Positions 40,413 through 48,947 of a DNA stretch of 64,000 bases are shown here, piece by piece; positions within the stretch are counted from its first letter, which is position 1, and each line of letters opens with the position of its first letter. The stretch is taken from positions 124,001 to 188,000 of the forward strand of contig CACYSB010000010.1 in assembly GCA_902777005.1 (NCBI GenBank). The letters are read 5' to 3'. The notes beneath the pieces are model-generated. The model was not told where the DNA came from, did no database searches, and was given only the letters and a program-made list of their open reading frames with translations. The translations under genes and the position numbers were made by a program. This DNA comes from an uncultured Bacteroidota bacterium (lineage in GTDB: Bacteria; Bacteroidota; Bacteroidia; Bacteroidales; P3).

Positions 40413-43217
40413 ATGAAAAGAGTTGTCCTGCTCTCAATTATCTTGATGCACATGGCAGTGTCCTTTGGACAATTGACGGTACCTTCACTCACTTCGCCTA
40501 ACGACAACCTTACAGGTGCCTACACGCGGCAATACATGTCGTGGGGCCGCATCGCCACCGCCACCGGCTATACCCTGCAGGTTGACACCGCCGCCACTTT
40601 CGACTCGCCGCTGCTATACTCGGTGGAGCATACCAACACCTCGTCAAGCACGCAAGGACGTCATGTCAACGACTTGCGCTATGGCACACAGTATTACTGG
40701 CGTGTGAGGGCATACAATGCCACCGACACATCTGCATGGTCGGTGGTGCGGACGTTGACCACAACTGCCAAGGTGTTCCTGAACTACTCCAATACTCCGG
40801 CCGACAGCCTCACTGGAGCCTATACACGGCAGTTCTTCTGTTGGAACAACTCGCGTGGCTCGATAGGCTACATACTGGAGCTCGACACGGTGGCCGATTT
40901 CTCGTCGCCCCACAAGCGCACCTTCAACAGGACCACAGCAGCCGACAATACAGACAACTACTTCTACTATGCCGTCAACGATATGCGCTACGGCACACGC
41001 TATTACTGGCGCGTACGCGCACGCAACAATGCTGATACTTCGGACTGGTCGGACACGCGCACGCTGCTGACGACCGACAAGGTGTATTTCACAACCCTTT
41101 CGCCATCCGACAGTCTCACGGGTGCCTATACAAGGCAGTACTTCTACTGGAGCAACTCACGAGGCTCGATAGGCTACATACTGGAGCTCGACACTTTGGC
41201 CGACTTCTCGTCACCCCACAAGCGCACCTTCAACAAGACCACTGCTGCAGACAACACGGATGACGCTTTCTATTATGCCGTCAACGATATGCGCTATGGC
41301 ACACGCTACTACTGGCGTGTACGTGCCCGCAACGGCGTGGACACCTCGGGCTGGTCTGACACGCGCACGCTGTTGACAACCGACAAGGTGTTTTTCACAA
41401 ATCTTTCGCCGTCTGACAGCCTCACTGGGGCATATACAAGGCAGTACTTCTACTGGCGCAACTCGCGTGGCTCGACAGGCTACATCCTGGAGCTCGACAC
41501 TTTGGCCGACTTCTCGTCGCCCCACAAGCGTAGTTTCAACAAGACCACTGCTGCCGACAACACGGACGATGCTGTATACTATGCCGTCAACGATATGCGC
41601 TATGGCACACGCTATTACTGGCGCGTCCGTGCCCGCAACGGCGTGGACACCTCTGGCTGGTCTGACACGCGCACGCTGACAACCACCTATAGGGCATTCC
41701 TCAACTCGCCTGCCGACAACTCCACTGGATGGTCCGTCAGTGGACTATATCTGTACTGGAACAATTCACGTGGATCAACGAAATACATAATACAGATTGA
41801 CACTTCGGCCACTTTCAGCTCATCGCTACTTCAGACCCTGAGCAAGACTACCGCTGCCGACAATACAGACAGCTACTTCTACAAGATAGTCGACGGGCTC
41901 CGCTACGGTACCACTTACCGCTGGCGTGTATGTGCGATCAACAATGCCGATACCTCGGAGTGGTCTGCCGTATGGCGTTTCATCACTACCTATAATATCA
42001 CCACCGGTCCGGCGTTGACGATGCCGGTAAATGACTCGACCGGACTGACGTATAACAATATAACACTTGTGTGGCAACCCATGGACAACGTGCAAGGCTA
42101 TCGCTACGAGGTGAGTACCAGCAGTACTTTCGAAACGCTTGTTGCCGCGGGCAACACCTCGCTGACCTTCTCGGTGGTGACCACGGCATTGCCGTCGACC
42201 ACCTATTACTGGCGGGTGCAGGGCTATAACGCCCAAGGTAACACAGCATGGTCGCCGGTGTGGCACTTCACCACCGACGACGTGACGCTGACAGCTCCAG
42301 GGCTCGCCACACCTGCCAACGGAAGCAGTCAGCCTGTGAATGTGGATTTGGCCTGGCACCCAGTCTTTGGCGCACTGACATACGATTTGCAGTTGTCGTT
42401 CGACAACAACTTCACCGGTGCCGTGAGCAGTTTCAACACTGCTGATACGCACTACACAGTCGACGGATTGCCTCAGAATATGACTTTCTATTGGCGAGCC
42501 CGCAGTAACAACGGCAATACACAGAGCGAATGGTCGGAGGTCCGCAGTTTCGTTACTAACGGGTGCCAACCGGTGAGCGACACAGTGTACCATGAGATGT
42601 GTGAGGGGCAAAGCTATGAGTTCTTTGGAATATCCTATACGACTACGGGTAACTATAGCCATATGTTGACAACAGCTGCAGGATGCGACAGCACGGTGGT
42701 GCTGGCATTGACAGTATATCCACGAGGCATGGACGGCTCGGTGACAGACACAGCCTGCGACAGCTATACTTGGAATAACCTCAACTTCACCCAAAGCGGC
42801 AACTACCCATTCTACACTACCACAGTGCACGGCTGCGACAGTATGGTCATATTATATCTTACAATATTTAATTCTGTTACGGAAAACATCTATGACACCG
42901 CCACTGGAGTTTATGAATGGAATGGGGAACATTATTCAGCCTCCGGCGACTACACTCAGCACTTTTCTACCGTACATGGCTGCGATTCGACAGTGGTGTT
43001 GCACCTGACCGTCACTGTCGGCATAGCCGATGTCACGGCCGACAACATCCATATCTTCGTTCGCGGTAACAGCATCATAATCGAAGGCATCGAAGAGGGG
43101 TCGGTGAGAATATATGATATGGTGGGCCGTCCCGTCAACAATCACAACCTAACCAACGGAGTTTACATGGTTAAGATTGGTACCCTGCCTGCCCGCAAGG
43201 TGGTGGTTGTAAGGTAA
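40413..43217 (+). CDS. Fibronectin-III-like repeat surface protein with T9SS sorting domain
   Basis: 934 residues from ATG 40413 (MKRVVLLSIILMHMAVSFGQ, a signal peptide). An in-frame ATG at 40218 lies in the leader and gives no signal peptide. At least six FN3-like units follow; units at 40773, 41082, 41388 and 41694 are about 102 residues (306 bases) each, and the middle ones are nearly identical (RYGTRYYWRVRARNGVDTSG). Three shorter modules ending in GCDSTVVLHLTV come next, then the T9SS domain (VRIYDMVGRPVN...GVYMVKIGTLPARKVVV). Surface adhesin-like role inferred. Confidence 0.9.
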   Translation: MKRVVLLSIILMHMAVSFGQLTVPSLTSPNDNLTGAYTRQYMSWGRIATATGYTLQVDTAATFDSPLLYSVEHTNTSSSTQGRHVNDLRYGTQYYWRVRAYNATDTSAWSVVRTLTTTAKVFLNYSNTPADSLTGAYTRQFFCWNNSRGSIGYILELDTVADFSSPHKRTFNRTTAADNTDNYFYYAVNDMRYGTRYYWRVRARNNADTSDWSDTRTLLTTDKVYFTTLSPSDSLTGAYTRQYFYWSNSRGSIGYILELDTLADFSSPHKRTFNKTTAADNTDDAFYYAVNDMRYGTRYYWRVRARNGVDTSGWSDTRTLLTTDKVFFTNLSPSDSLTGAYTRQYFYWRNSRGSTGYILELDTLADFSSPHKRSFNKTTAADNTDDAVYYAVNDMRYGTRYYWRVRARNGVDTSGWSDTRTLTTTYRAFLNSPADNSTGWSVSGLYLYWNNSRGSTKYIIQIDTSATFSSSLLQTLSKTTAADNTDSYFYKIVDGLRYGTTYRWRVCAINNADTSEWSAVWRFITTYNITTGPALTMPVNDSTGLTYNNITLVWQPMDNVQGYRYEVSTSSTFETLVAAGNTSLTFSVVTTALPSTTYYWRVQGYNAQGNTAWSPVWHFTTDDVTLTAPGLATPANGSSQPVNVDLAWHPVFGALTYDLQLSFDNNFTGAVSSFNTADTHYTVDGLPQNMTFYWRARSNNGNTQSEWSEVRSFVTNGCQPVSDTVYHEMCEGQSYEFFGISYTTTGNYSHMLTTAAGCDSTVVLALTVYPRGMDGSVTDTACDSYTWNNLNFTQSGNYPFYTTTVHGCDSMVILYLTIFNSVTENIYDTATGVYEWNGEHYSASGDYTQHFSTVHGCDSTVVLHLTVTVGIADVTADNIHIFVRGNSIIIEGIEEGSVRIYDMVGRPVNNHNLTNGVYMVKIGTLPARKVVVVR
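40773..41693 (+). repeat. Three 306-309-base coding tandem repeats
   Basis: Repeat starts at 40773, 41082 and 41388 (next related unit at 41694). The second and third differ at only scattered positions over about 300 bases, so recombination between them could change the number of FN3 units. Confidence 0.9.
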
Positions 43218-43259
43218 TGCGGCGGTATGTGTTACTGAGAGTGTTAAACTGGCCGCAGT

Positions 43260-43367
43260 GTTAAAGTTTAGTTAAAAAAGGCCCTTCCGCTCGGAAGGGC
43301 CTTATATTATATATGCGCCGCTTCTTTTAATGGAGGCGGCGCGAGTGCTCTTTGACATATTGAGAAT
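43260..43367. repeat. Two-hairpin intergenic element, copy 2
   Basis: On the plus strand: GTTAAAGTTTAGTTAAAAAA, stem AAGGCCCTTCCG / CGGAAGGGCCTT (43278-43303), ATATTATATAT, stem GCGCCGC / GCGGCGC (43315-43342), then TGCTCTTTGACA (boxA-like) and TATTGAGAAT. Inverted relative to copy 1 at 24969-25086; both stems differ from copy 1 by paired substitutions. Confidence 0.85.
43272..43303 (-). terminator. Rho-independent terminator of the ftsX-truB operon
   Basis: Read on the minus strand, AAGGCCCTTCCG / CGGAAGGGCCTT is followed by TTTT, about 70 bases after the truB stop. Part of the two-hairpin element. Confidence 0.8.
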
Positions 43368-43373
43368 ATTGGT

Positions 43374-44297
43374 TTATTTGGTGAGATAGGCTTCCACCTG
43401 GTCGAGCTGGAGGGCGTCGGCGACGGTGTAGGAGCCTATCTGCTCGCGGCGGAGGGCCGAGAGGAAGGCGCCGGAGCCGAGGGCAAGGCCGAGGTCGCGG
43501 GCGAGGGAGCGGATGTAGGTGCCCTTGCCGCAGTGGATGCGGAAGTCGGCCTGCGGCAAGTGCGCGGGGACGGTGCCGAGGGGGTTGTCGTAGAGGTGAC
43601 GGGCGTTGACGTCGACAGCTTCTGTGGCGACGGTCGGCGCCGCAACATCGGCCTTCCCCAGCCGGAAGGCTGTTATCTCGAAGCTGTAGACGTTGACGGG
43701 CTTGGGTTGTATGGTGACGGCGGGGTCGTCGGTGCGGGCATACTCATAGGCGCGCTGGCCAGCAATCTTGACGGCGCTGAACATGGGGGGCACCTGGAGG
43801 ATGGTGCCGGTGAACTGCGACAGCGTCTGCTCGAGCAGGGCAGGGGTGAGGTGCTCGTAGGGGTAATAATGGTCTATTGGGCGTTCAAGGTCATAACAAG
43901 GGGTTGTGGCACCGAAGACAAAGGTGCCGGTGTAGACCTTGTCGCCGTCCTGCAGTGTGGGGATGGTCTTGGTGGCCTTGCCCAGACATACGAGCAACAG
44001 GCCTGTGGCCAGTGGGTCTAATGTCCCCGCATGGCCTATCTTGATTTTTTTAAGGCCGACGTTAGGGGCAGCCTTCGCTCCAAATATGTCGCGGTGGCTG
44101 ACGTTAGGGTCGGCCTTCGCTCCAATTTTGTCGCGGTGGCCGACGTTAGGGTCGCCCTTCGCTCCAAATATGTCGCGGTGGCCGTAGGTGTTGCGCACTA
44201 CGGCCTTTACCTTGTTTACCGCCTGGAAGGAAGTCCACTGGCGTGGCTTGTCGATGGGGAGGACGATGCCCTCCTGCAGCTGCTCAAGGGTAATCAC
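43374..44297 (-). CDS. truB: tRNA pseudouridine-55 synthase with a tandem-repeat insertion
   Basis: About 307 residues from GTG 44297, which overlaps the uppP stop as GTGA. Makes the T-loop pseudouridine of tRNA. Seen: [19 protein letters not shown], catalytic [15 protein letters not shown] (Asp), [33 protein letters not shown], and [15 protein letters not shown]. Between VRNTY and KKIKIGHAG, where TruB proteins usually have only a few residues, there are about 43 extra residues made of three 14-residue repeats ([18 protein letters not shown]). The catalytic parts are intact. Confidence 0.93.
   Translation of the reverse strand: MITLEQLQEGIVLPIDKPRQWTSFQAVNKVKAVVRNTYGHRDIFGAKGDPNVGHRDKIGAKADPNVSHRDIFGAKAAPNVGLKKIKIGHAGTLDPLATGLLLVCLGKATKTIPTLQDGDKVYTGTFVFGATTPCYDLERPIDHYYPYEHLTPALLEQTLSQFTGTILQVPPMFSAVKIAGQRAYEYARTDDPAVTIQPKPVNVYSFEITAFRLGKADVAAPTVATEAVDVNARHLYDNPLGTVPAHLPQADFRIHCGKGTYIRSLARDLGLALGSGAFLSALRREQIGSYTVADALQLDQVEAYLTK
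44053..44180 (-). repeat. Three 42-base tandem repeats inside truB
   Basis: Unit: GACGTTAGGGTCGGCCTTCG followed by CTCCAAATATGTCGCGGTGG and CC (plus-strand reading). Units start near 44059, 44101 and 44143 and differ at a few positions. 42 is a multiple of three, so the reading frame is kept. Confidence 0.9.
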
Positions 44298-45100
44298 AGT
44301 ACGTAAGGCAGGACTATGGTGAGGGTACCCACCACGGCGCAGTAGAGGGCGAACCAGATGAGCTTGCCGCGCTTGACGATGTTGATCATCCATTGGCAGG
44401 CGAGGCATCCGCAGACGAAGGCTGCGAGGAAACCCACGGCCAGTGAGAGGGTGGAGATGCCGGCCATAGCCTGGCTGACGCCCATCTCGGCCATGTCCTT
44501 GACGTCGAGCAGTGCTTCGCCAAGGATGGGTGGTATGACCATCAGGAAGGAGAACTGCGCGAGGCGCTCTTTCTTGTTGCCCAGCAGGAGGCCAGTGGCT
44601 ATGGTGCTGCCCGAGCGGGAGAGGCCGGGGAGCACGGCAAGGGCCTGTGCAATGCCGATGATGAAGGCGTGCAGCGGTGAGATGGTCTCGCGCTGGCGCG
44701 GCTTGGCCCAATAGCTGAAGGCCAGCAGCGAGGCGGTGACCAGCAGGCAGATGCCAACCACGAGGAGGCCGCTGCCGAAGATGGCCTCCACCTTGTCCTT
44801 GAAGAAGAGGCCCACGATGCCGACGGGTATCATCGAGATGATGATGTTGACGATATACTTCGTGCCTTCGTTCCACTTGAACTTGAAAAGGTCGGTGAAG
44901 AGCCACACGATTTCTTTCCAGAGTATGACGATGGTGCTCAGCACGGTGGCCACGTGGACAGCCACGGTGAAGGTGAGGTTTTCCTCGCCCGAAAGGCCGA
45001 AGAGGTTGGCGCCAATGGCCAGATGGCCGCTGGAGCTAACGGGCAGATATTCGGTAAAACCCTGGATGATACCAAGGATTAAGGCTTCAAACCATTCCAT
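44294..45100 (-). CDS. uppP: Undecaprenyl-diphosphate phosphatase
   Basis: 268 residues, polytopic. BacA/UppP motifs: [16 protein letters not shown] near the N-terminus and [21 protein letters not shown] in the middle. Recycles the lipid carrier of cell-wall synthesis and gives bacitracin tolerance. Part of the conserved order ftsX-DUF3098-uppP-truB. Confidence 0.97.
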   Translation of the reverse strand: MEWFEALILGIIQGFTEYLPVSSSGHLAIGANLFGLSGEENLTFTVAVHVATVLSTIVILWKEIVWLFTDLFKFKWNEGTKYIVNIIISMIPVGIVGLFFKDKVEAIFGSGLLVVGICLLVTASLLAFSYWAKPRQRETISPLHAFIIGIAQALAVLPGLSRSGSTIATGLLLGNKKERLAQFSFLMVIPPILGEALLDVKDMAEMGVSQAMAGISTLSLAVGFLAAFVCGCLACQWMINIVKRGKLIWFALYCAVVGTLTIVLPYVL

Positions 45101-45107
45101 ATTGTAA

Positions 45108-45205
45108 AGGTTACGGGTTACAGGTTACGGGTTACGGGTTACAGGTTACGGGTTACAGATGCTTGAGAGACCTATCCCCCGTAACCTGTAACCCGTAAAC
45201 AGTAA
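45108..45205. repeat. GGTTAC tandem repeat with an inverted tail
   Basis: At least seven copies of GGTTACGGGTTACAGG-type units followed, after GATGCTTGAGAGACC, by the inverse (GTAACCTGTAACCCGTAA), so the RNA could fold into a long hairpin. It fills the whole gap between DUF3098 and uppP genes. Confidence 0.88.
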
Positions 45206-45208
45206 TCT

Positions 45209-45454
45209 TTATTTTTTTCCTTTGTACATGATAGCCACAATCTCCACCACGAAGCCCAGCACTATGAGTATGGGTGCCACATAGAGACGGCGGGTGTCGA
45301 ACATGGCGGGGTTGAACACATTGGGGTCGTCGCTGCCGCCGCCAGCAAGCAGGATATAGCCGATGGCGAGGACTATGATGCCCACAGCCATGAGGATGTA
45401 GTTCACTTTGCCAAAGGCAAGCTGGAGGCCATTGTTTTCTTCTTTGTTTTCCAT
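45209..45454 (-). CDS. DUF3098 membrane protein
   Basis: 81 residues with two hydrophobic segments (NYILMAVGIIVLAIGYILLA and VAPILIVLGFVVEIVAIM) joined by a loop containing NPAMFDTRRLYVAP. Matches DUF3098, a small Bacteroidota protein typically encoded right after ftsX. Function unknown; cell-division link is by context. It begins 4 bases after ftsX. Confidence 0.92.
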   Translation of the reverse strand: MENKEENNGLQLAFGKVNYILMAVGIIVLAIGYILLAGGGSDDPNVFNPAMFDTRRLYVAPILIVLGFVVEIVAIMYKGKK

Positions 45455-45458
45455 TGTT

Positions 45459-46289
45459 TCAGTTTTTTGTTATGTGGTGGCGCACGGTGAATGCCGTTGC
45501 AAACCACGAAATTATGATGCCGACAATGACAAGCACGACGGCGATGATGAGATACCACATCCAATGCTCTTGTGCGGTGAGCGCCAGTTGGAATTCGTTG
45601 GCACAGATACATACGGCTATGGCCGTGAGCAGTGACGCGATGAGGCCGCCGATGGCGCCGTAGGCGATGCTGCGCCGCAGGAACGGCCGCATGATGAAGC
45701 CCGTGGTGGCACCCACCATACGCATGGTGCGGATGGTCTCGCGCTGCGTATACAGGGCTATGCGGATAAAGCTGTCGATGAGCACCACCGAGATGAGCAC
45801 AAGGACAAGCATAAGCACTATGAGGAACCAGGTGAGCTTGTAGAATCCTTCGCGAAGCTCACTGACAATGTTCTCCTGGTACACTACTCCGGTGACTCCC
45901 TCCTCGGCACCGACTTCCTTGCAGAAACGGTCGAGCACCTCGCTGCTGTTGTCCGGCAGCAGGCTGACGTTGAAGTTCACCATCAGGGAAGGGTAGAGGG
46001 GGTTGTAGCCTATGAAGCCCACGAAGTCCTCGCCCAGCTCGCCGGCGAATATCTCGGCGGCCTGCTCCTTGGAGATATAGTCCACGTGCTTGATGTAGTC
46101 GCGCTGCTCTATGCGGCTCTTGATGGCCAGTGCCAGCGAGTCGCTCACGTCGGGCGACAGGTCAACCTTATATGTGATGCGCTCTTGCGCGTCGTGCGTG
46201 AGGCGGTACGAGTGGTACTCTATGCACAGCAGCAGGCCGAGCATGAAGAGCACCAGCGTTATGCCAAGTATGGTGGTGCCTTTCTTCAT
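45459..46289 (-). CDS. ftsX: Cell division protein FtsX
   Basis: 276 residues. One N-terminal span (ILGITLVLFMLGLLLCI), a periplasmic domain (residues about 40-165) and three C-terminal spans (FLIVLMLVLVLISVVLIDSF and others), the FtsX permease topology. RETIRTMRMVGATTGFIMRPF is the coupling region. With FtsE (not in this window) it controls wall hydrolysis at the septum. Starts 3 bases after dnaN. Confidence 0.94.
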   Translation of the reverse strand: MKKGTTILGITLVLFMLGLLLCIEYHSYRLTHDAQERITYKVDLSPDVSDSLALAIKSRIEQRDYIKHVDYISKEQAAEIFAGELGEDFVGFIGYNPLYPSLMVNFNVSLLPDNSSEVLDRFCKEVGAEEGVTGVVYQENIVSELREGFYKLTWFLIVLMLVLVLISVVLIDSFIRIALYTQRETIRTMRMVGATTGFIMRPFLRRSIAYGAIGGLIASLLTAIAVCICANEFQLALTAQEHWMWYLIIAVVLVIVGIIISWFATAFTVRHHITKN

Positions 46290-46292
46290 CGT

Positions 46293-47435
46293 TTAGTTGG
46301 CAAGCATTACAGGCATTACGAGCATCAGGATGTCGTCCTGTTTGTCCTCGGCATCGTCGCCATAGGGAAAGATGATACCGGCGCGCGAGGGGTGCGACAT
46401 CTCCATCAGCACCTGCTCCGAGTCCAGATTGCTGATCATCTCCGTCAGGAACTTGGCGTTGAAGCCAATGTCCATCCCCTCGCCCTCAAACTGGCACGGG
46501 ATGGTCTCCTTGGCGTTGTTCGAGAACTCCAAGTCCTCGGCGCTGATGGTCAGGCTGTCCTTGCCTATCGACAGGCGCACCTGGCGCGTCGCCTCGCTGG
46601 CGAATATGCTCACGCGGCGCAGCGTGTTGATAAACGACTGGCGGTCGACCACAAGCTTGTTGGGGTTGTCCTTCGGTATGGCGGCCTCGTAGTTCGGGTA
46701 GCGGCCGTCCACCAAGCGACAGACGATGTAGAAGTTATCGAAAGTGATGAACAGGTTAGTGTTATTGTACTCCATCGTCACCTCTCCATCCTCCTTACGT
46801 GCTGCCAGTATGTTCTTCACAATGGTGATGGGCTTCTTCGGCAGGATGAAGTTGGTGCTCTCGGCCGATGTCACGTCGCGGCGGCGGTAGCGCACCAGCT
46901 TGTGTGCATCGGTGGCTACGAATGTCACGCCGTCGGGCGTCATCTCGCAGTAGATGCCGCTCATCTGCTGGTGCATCTCATCGTTGCTGGTGGCAAAGTA
47001 GGTCTTGTTGATGGCGTTCACCAACGCCTCGCAGCTCATCACCACCGTGGCGGTGCCTTCGGCCGTCGGCATGGTGGGGTAGGTGTCCGCATCCATACCA
47101 GCCAGGTGGTACTCACCCTGACCGCTGCTCAGCTCTATCGCGTGGCTCTGCGGGTCCACGCTGAAGGTTACAGGCACATCGTCAAAACTTTTAAGTATCT
47201 CCAGGAGCATTTTTGATGGGATGGCCACCTCCTCGGCCTTCTCCATACGGCCGGTTTCCACCTCCATGCGCGCCACCAGCGTAGTGCTCAGGTCCGTGGT
47301 TTTTACGGTCAGCGATCCCTCCTCCAGGTGGAGGTGGAAACAATTGATGATGGGCATGGTGTTGTTCGACGTCAGAACACCGCTCAGTGACTGCAGCTGC
47401 TTCAGCAACTGCTGGCTGTTGACTATGAATTTCAT
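46293..47435 (-). CDS. dnaN: DNA polymerase III beta subunit (sliding clamp)
   Basis: 380 residues of three similar domains. Starts MKFIVNSQQLLKQLQSLSGV and ends in EDKQDDILMLVMPVML, the usual C-terminal LMPM-like strand. FATSNDEMHQQMSGIYCEM is characteristic. Holds the replicative polymerase on DNA. Here it is followed by ftsX rather than being next to dnaA. Confidence 0.97.
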   Translation of the reverse strand: MKFIVNSQQLLKQLQSLSGVLTSNNTMPIINCFHLHLEEGSLTVKTTDLSTTLVARMEVETGRMEKAEEVAIPSKMLLEILKSFDDVPVTFSVDPQSHAIELSSGQGEYHLAGMDADTYPTMPTAEGTATVVMSCEALVNAINKTYFATSNDEMHQQMSGIYCEMTPDGVTFVATDAHKLVRYRRRDVTSAESTNFILPKKPITIVKNILAARKEDGEVTMEYNNTNLFITFDNFYIVCRLVDGRYPNYEAAIPKDNPNKLVVDRQSFINTLRRVSIFASEATRQVRLSIGKDSLTISAEDLEFSNNAKETIPCQFEGEGMDIGFNAKFLTEMISNLDSEQVLMEMSHPSRAGIIFPYGDDAEDKQDDILMLVMPVMLAN

Positions 47436-47470
47436 ATCCTTCTGTGTGTTTTTGTTTCTTTAAAACTTTT

Positions 47471-47480
47471 TGCAAAAATA
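47471..47480 (-). promoter_or_regulatory. -7 promoter box of dnaN
   Basis: TATTTTTGCA on the minus strand, about 36 bases before the dnaN start. Confidence 0.65.
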
Positions 47481-47530
47481 CTATATATTTTGCATTGGCC
47501 GGGGTGCGGCACCGAGGTTTTTATACACAT

Positions 47531-47902
47531 TTAATCAACATGCACCCTCGTGAACACCCCCTGCGGCAGCTCGTCGTCCGCGTGGATATGCAGGCTGCAG
47601 TTGGAGCGCGAGTAGTCGTTGTCAATGTAGAACGCGCCACTCAGGTGGTTCCCGTGTTGTATCCGCGTGCCCGGCTCATATAGTATCACCACGTTCCTAA
47701 ACGTGTCGGCACCGTATATGAACGTGCCGCCCGTTCCCTCCGGCGTTTCCAACGCCGTGTAAAAACCCGCGTTCGACTGGATATCCTGCGTCGCGCAGTA
47801 CTCTATGTTCACCACAGTCCCGCTGAAACTCACCTCCTCGCGCTTTGCACATGACACCAGCAGGGCAACTGCCATAAGGCTAAAACAAACGCAATGCTTC
47901 AT
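47531..47902 (-). CDS. Small lipoprotein of unknown function
   Basis: 123 residues with lipobox VALLVSC. Mature part has GTVVNIEYCATQDIQSNAG and NHLSGAFYIDNDYSRSNC, beta-rich. No family recognised. It overlaps the end of dapD by 23 bases, so it is translationally linked to it. Confidence 0.68.
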   Translation of the reverse strand: MKHCVCFSLMAVALLVSCAKREEVSFSGTVVNIEYCATQDIQSNAGFYTALETPEGTGGTFIYGADTFRNVVILYEPGTRIQHGNHLSGAFYIDNDYSRSNCSLHIHADDELPQGVFTRVHVD

Positions 47903-48677
47903 TGAGCGATGTCTTTAAGTCTGTCGATTCCTTTCTCTGTCCTATAATCAGTGCGCACGGCAGGCCGTACTCCCCAGCCGGGAAACGCCTCTTGTATGTC
48001 CCCGGTATCACCACGCTCCTTGCCGGCACCCTCCCGGTGTACGTCACCGGGTGTTCCCCCGTCACGTCGATGATGTGCGTCGACGACGTGATCACCGTTC
48101 CAGCGCCAATCACCGCCTCCCTCTCTACTATGGCTCCCTCCACGATGATGCTCCTGCTACCAATGAAACAGTTGTCCTCTATTATCACAGGGTTCGCCTG
48201 CAGCGGCTCCAGCACGCCCCCGATACCCACTCCGCCGCTCAGGTGCACATTCTTGCCAACCTGCGCGCAGCTGCCCACCGTCGCCCACGTATCAACCATA
48301 GTGCCGCTGTCAACATAGGCTCCGATGTTCACATAGCTCGGCATAAGCACCGCACCCGGGGCTATGTACGAGCCATATCTGGCCGTCGCAGGCGGCACAG
48401 CCCTTATCCCGCGCTCCGCCAAGCCCCGCTTCAGCGGTATCTTGTCGTAGTACTCCATCTCCCCGGCCGTCATCGTGCGCATCTCGCTCAGCGCGAAATA
48501 CAACAGTATCGCCTCTTTCACCCACTGGTTCACTATCCATATACCATTCTCCGACGGCTGCGCCACGCGCAACTCGCCCTTGTCCAGCATCTCTATTGCC
48601 GCAAAGACCGCCTCTTTAGTCGGCGACTCCTGCAGCAACTCCCTGTTACTCCATGCTTTTTCTATTGTTTCTTTCAT
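47880..48677 (-). CDS. dapD: Tetrahydrodipicolinate N-succinyltransferase
   Basis: 265 residues, left-handed beta-helix acyltransferase of the lysine/diaminopimelate pathway. N-terminal helical domain, then hexapeptide repeats (YVNIGAYVDSGTMVDTWA, GSCAQVGKNVHLSGGVGIGG, IIEDNCFIGSRSIIVEGAI). Normal length and motifs. Confidence 0.96.
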   Translation of the reverse strand: MKETIEKAWSNRELLQESPTKEAVFAAIEMLDKGELRVAQPSENGIWIVNQWVKEAILLYFALSEMRTMTAGEMEYYDKIPLKRGLAERGIRAVPPATARYGSYIAPGAVLMPSYVNIGAYVDSGTMVDTWATVGSCAQVGKNVHLSGGVGIGGVLEPLQANPVIIEDNCFIGSRSIIVEGAIVEREAVIGAGTVITSSTHIIDVTGEHPVTYTGRVPARSVVIPGTYKRRFPAGEYGLPCALIIGQRKESTDLKTSLNEALRLF

Positions 48678-48699
48678 TGTTTCAATGTCAATTCAACAA

Positions 48700-48709
48700 T
48701 GCAAAAATA
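48700..48709 (-). promoter_or_regulatory. -7 promoter box of dapD
   Basis: TATTTTTGCA on the minus strand, 23 bases ahead of the dapD start. Confidence 0.7.
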
Positions 48710-48761
48710 CGAAAAAAATGCTAATCAGCAGACGACAACTCCAAAATAAACTTTTTTTTTC

Positions 48762-48860
48762 ACCGCACCCCCTCCCAATCCCCACCGTACTCCCTCCGTT
48801 CCTGTCCGACCAAAAACCGTTAAACAGTCGGAGCGACTACGGAGCGGCTACGGAGAGACC
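48762..48860. repeat. Palindromic AACAACCG repeat, copy 4 (dapD/ftcD divergent gap)
   Basis: CTCCGTTCCTGTCCGACC, AAAAACCGTTAAACAGTCGG, AGCGACTACGGAGCGGCTACGG. A shortened form that keeps CCGACC...GTCGG arms but only one CCGTTAAACAGTCGG core. Confidence 0.75.
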
Positions 48861-48916
48861 TCATGGATACCTCGGCAAAAAAACTCATTTCTAATACCCA
48901 AATTTATTTTTTTTCG

Positions 48917-48926
48917 TATCTTTGCA
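48917..48926 (+). promoter_or_regulatory. -7 promoter box of ftcD
   Basis: TATCTTTGCA, 22 bases before the start codon. Confidence 0.78.
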
Positions 48927-48947
48927 CAAAACAAAAACCCTAAAAAA

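Noticed and set aside
44298..44906. Upstream in-frame extension of truB across uppP
   Set aside because: The extension reads as a shadow of uppP; GTG 44297 overlapping the uppP stop is the likely start.
46086..47216. Long open frame antisense to dnaN and ftsX
   Set aside because: It spans two well-supported genes and has shadow-like composition.
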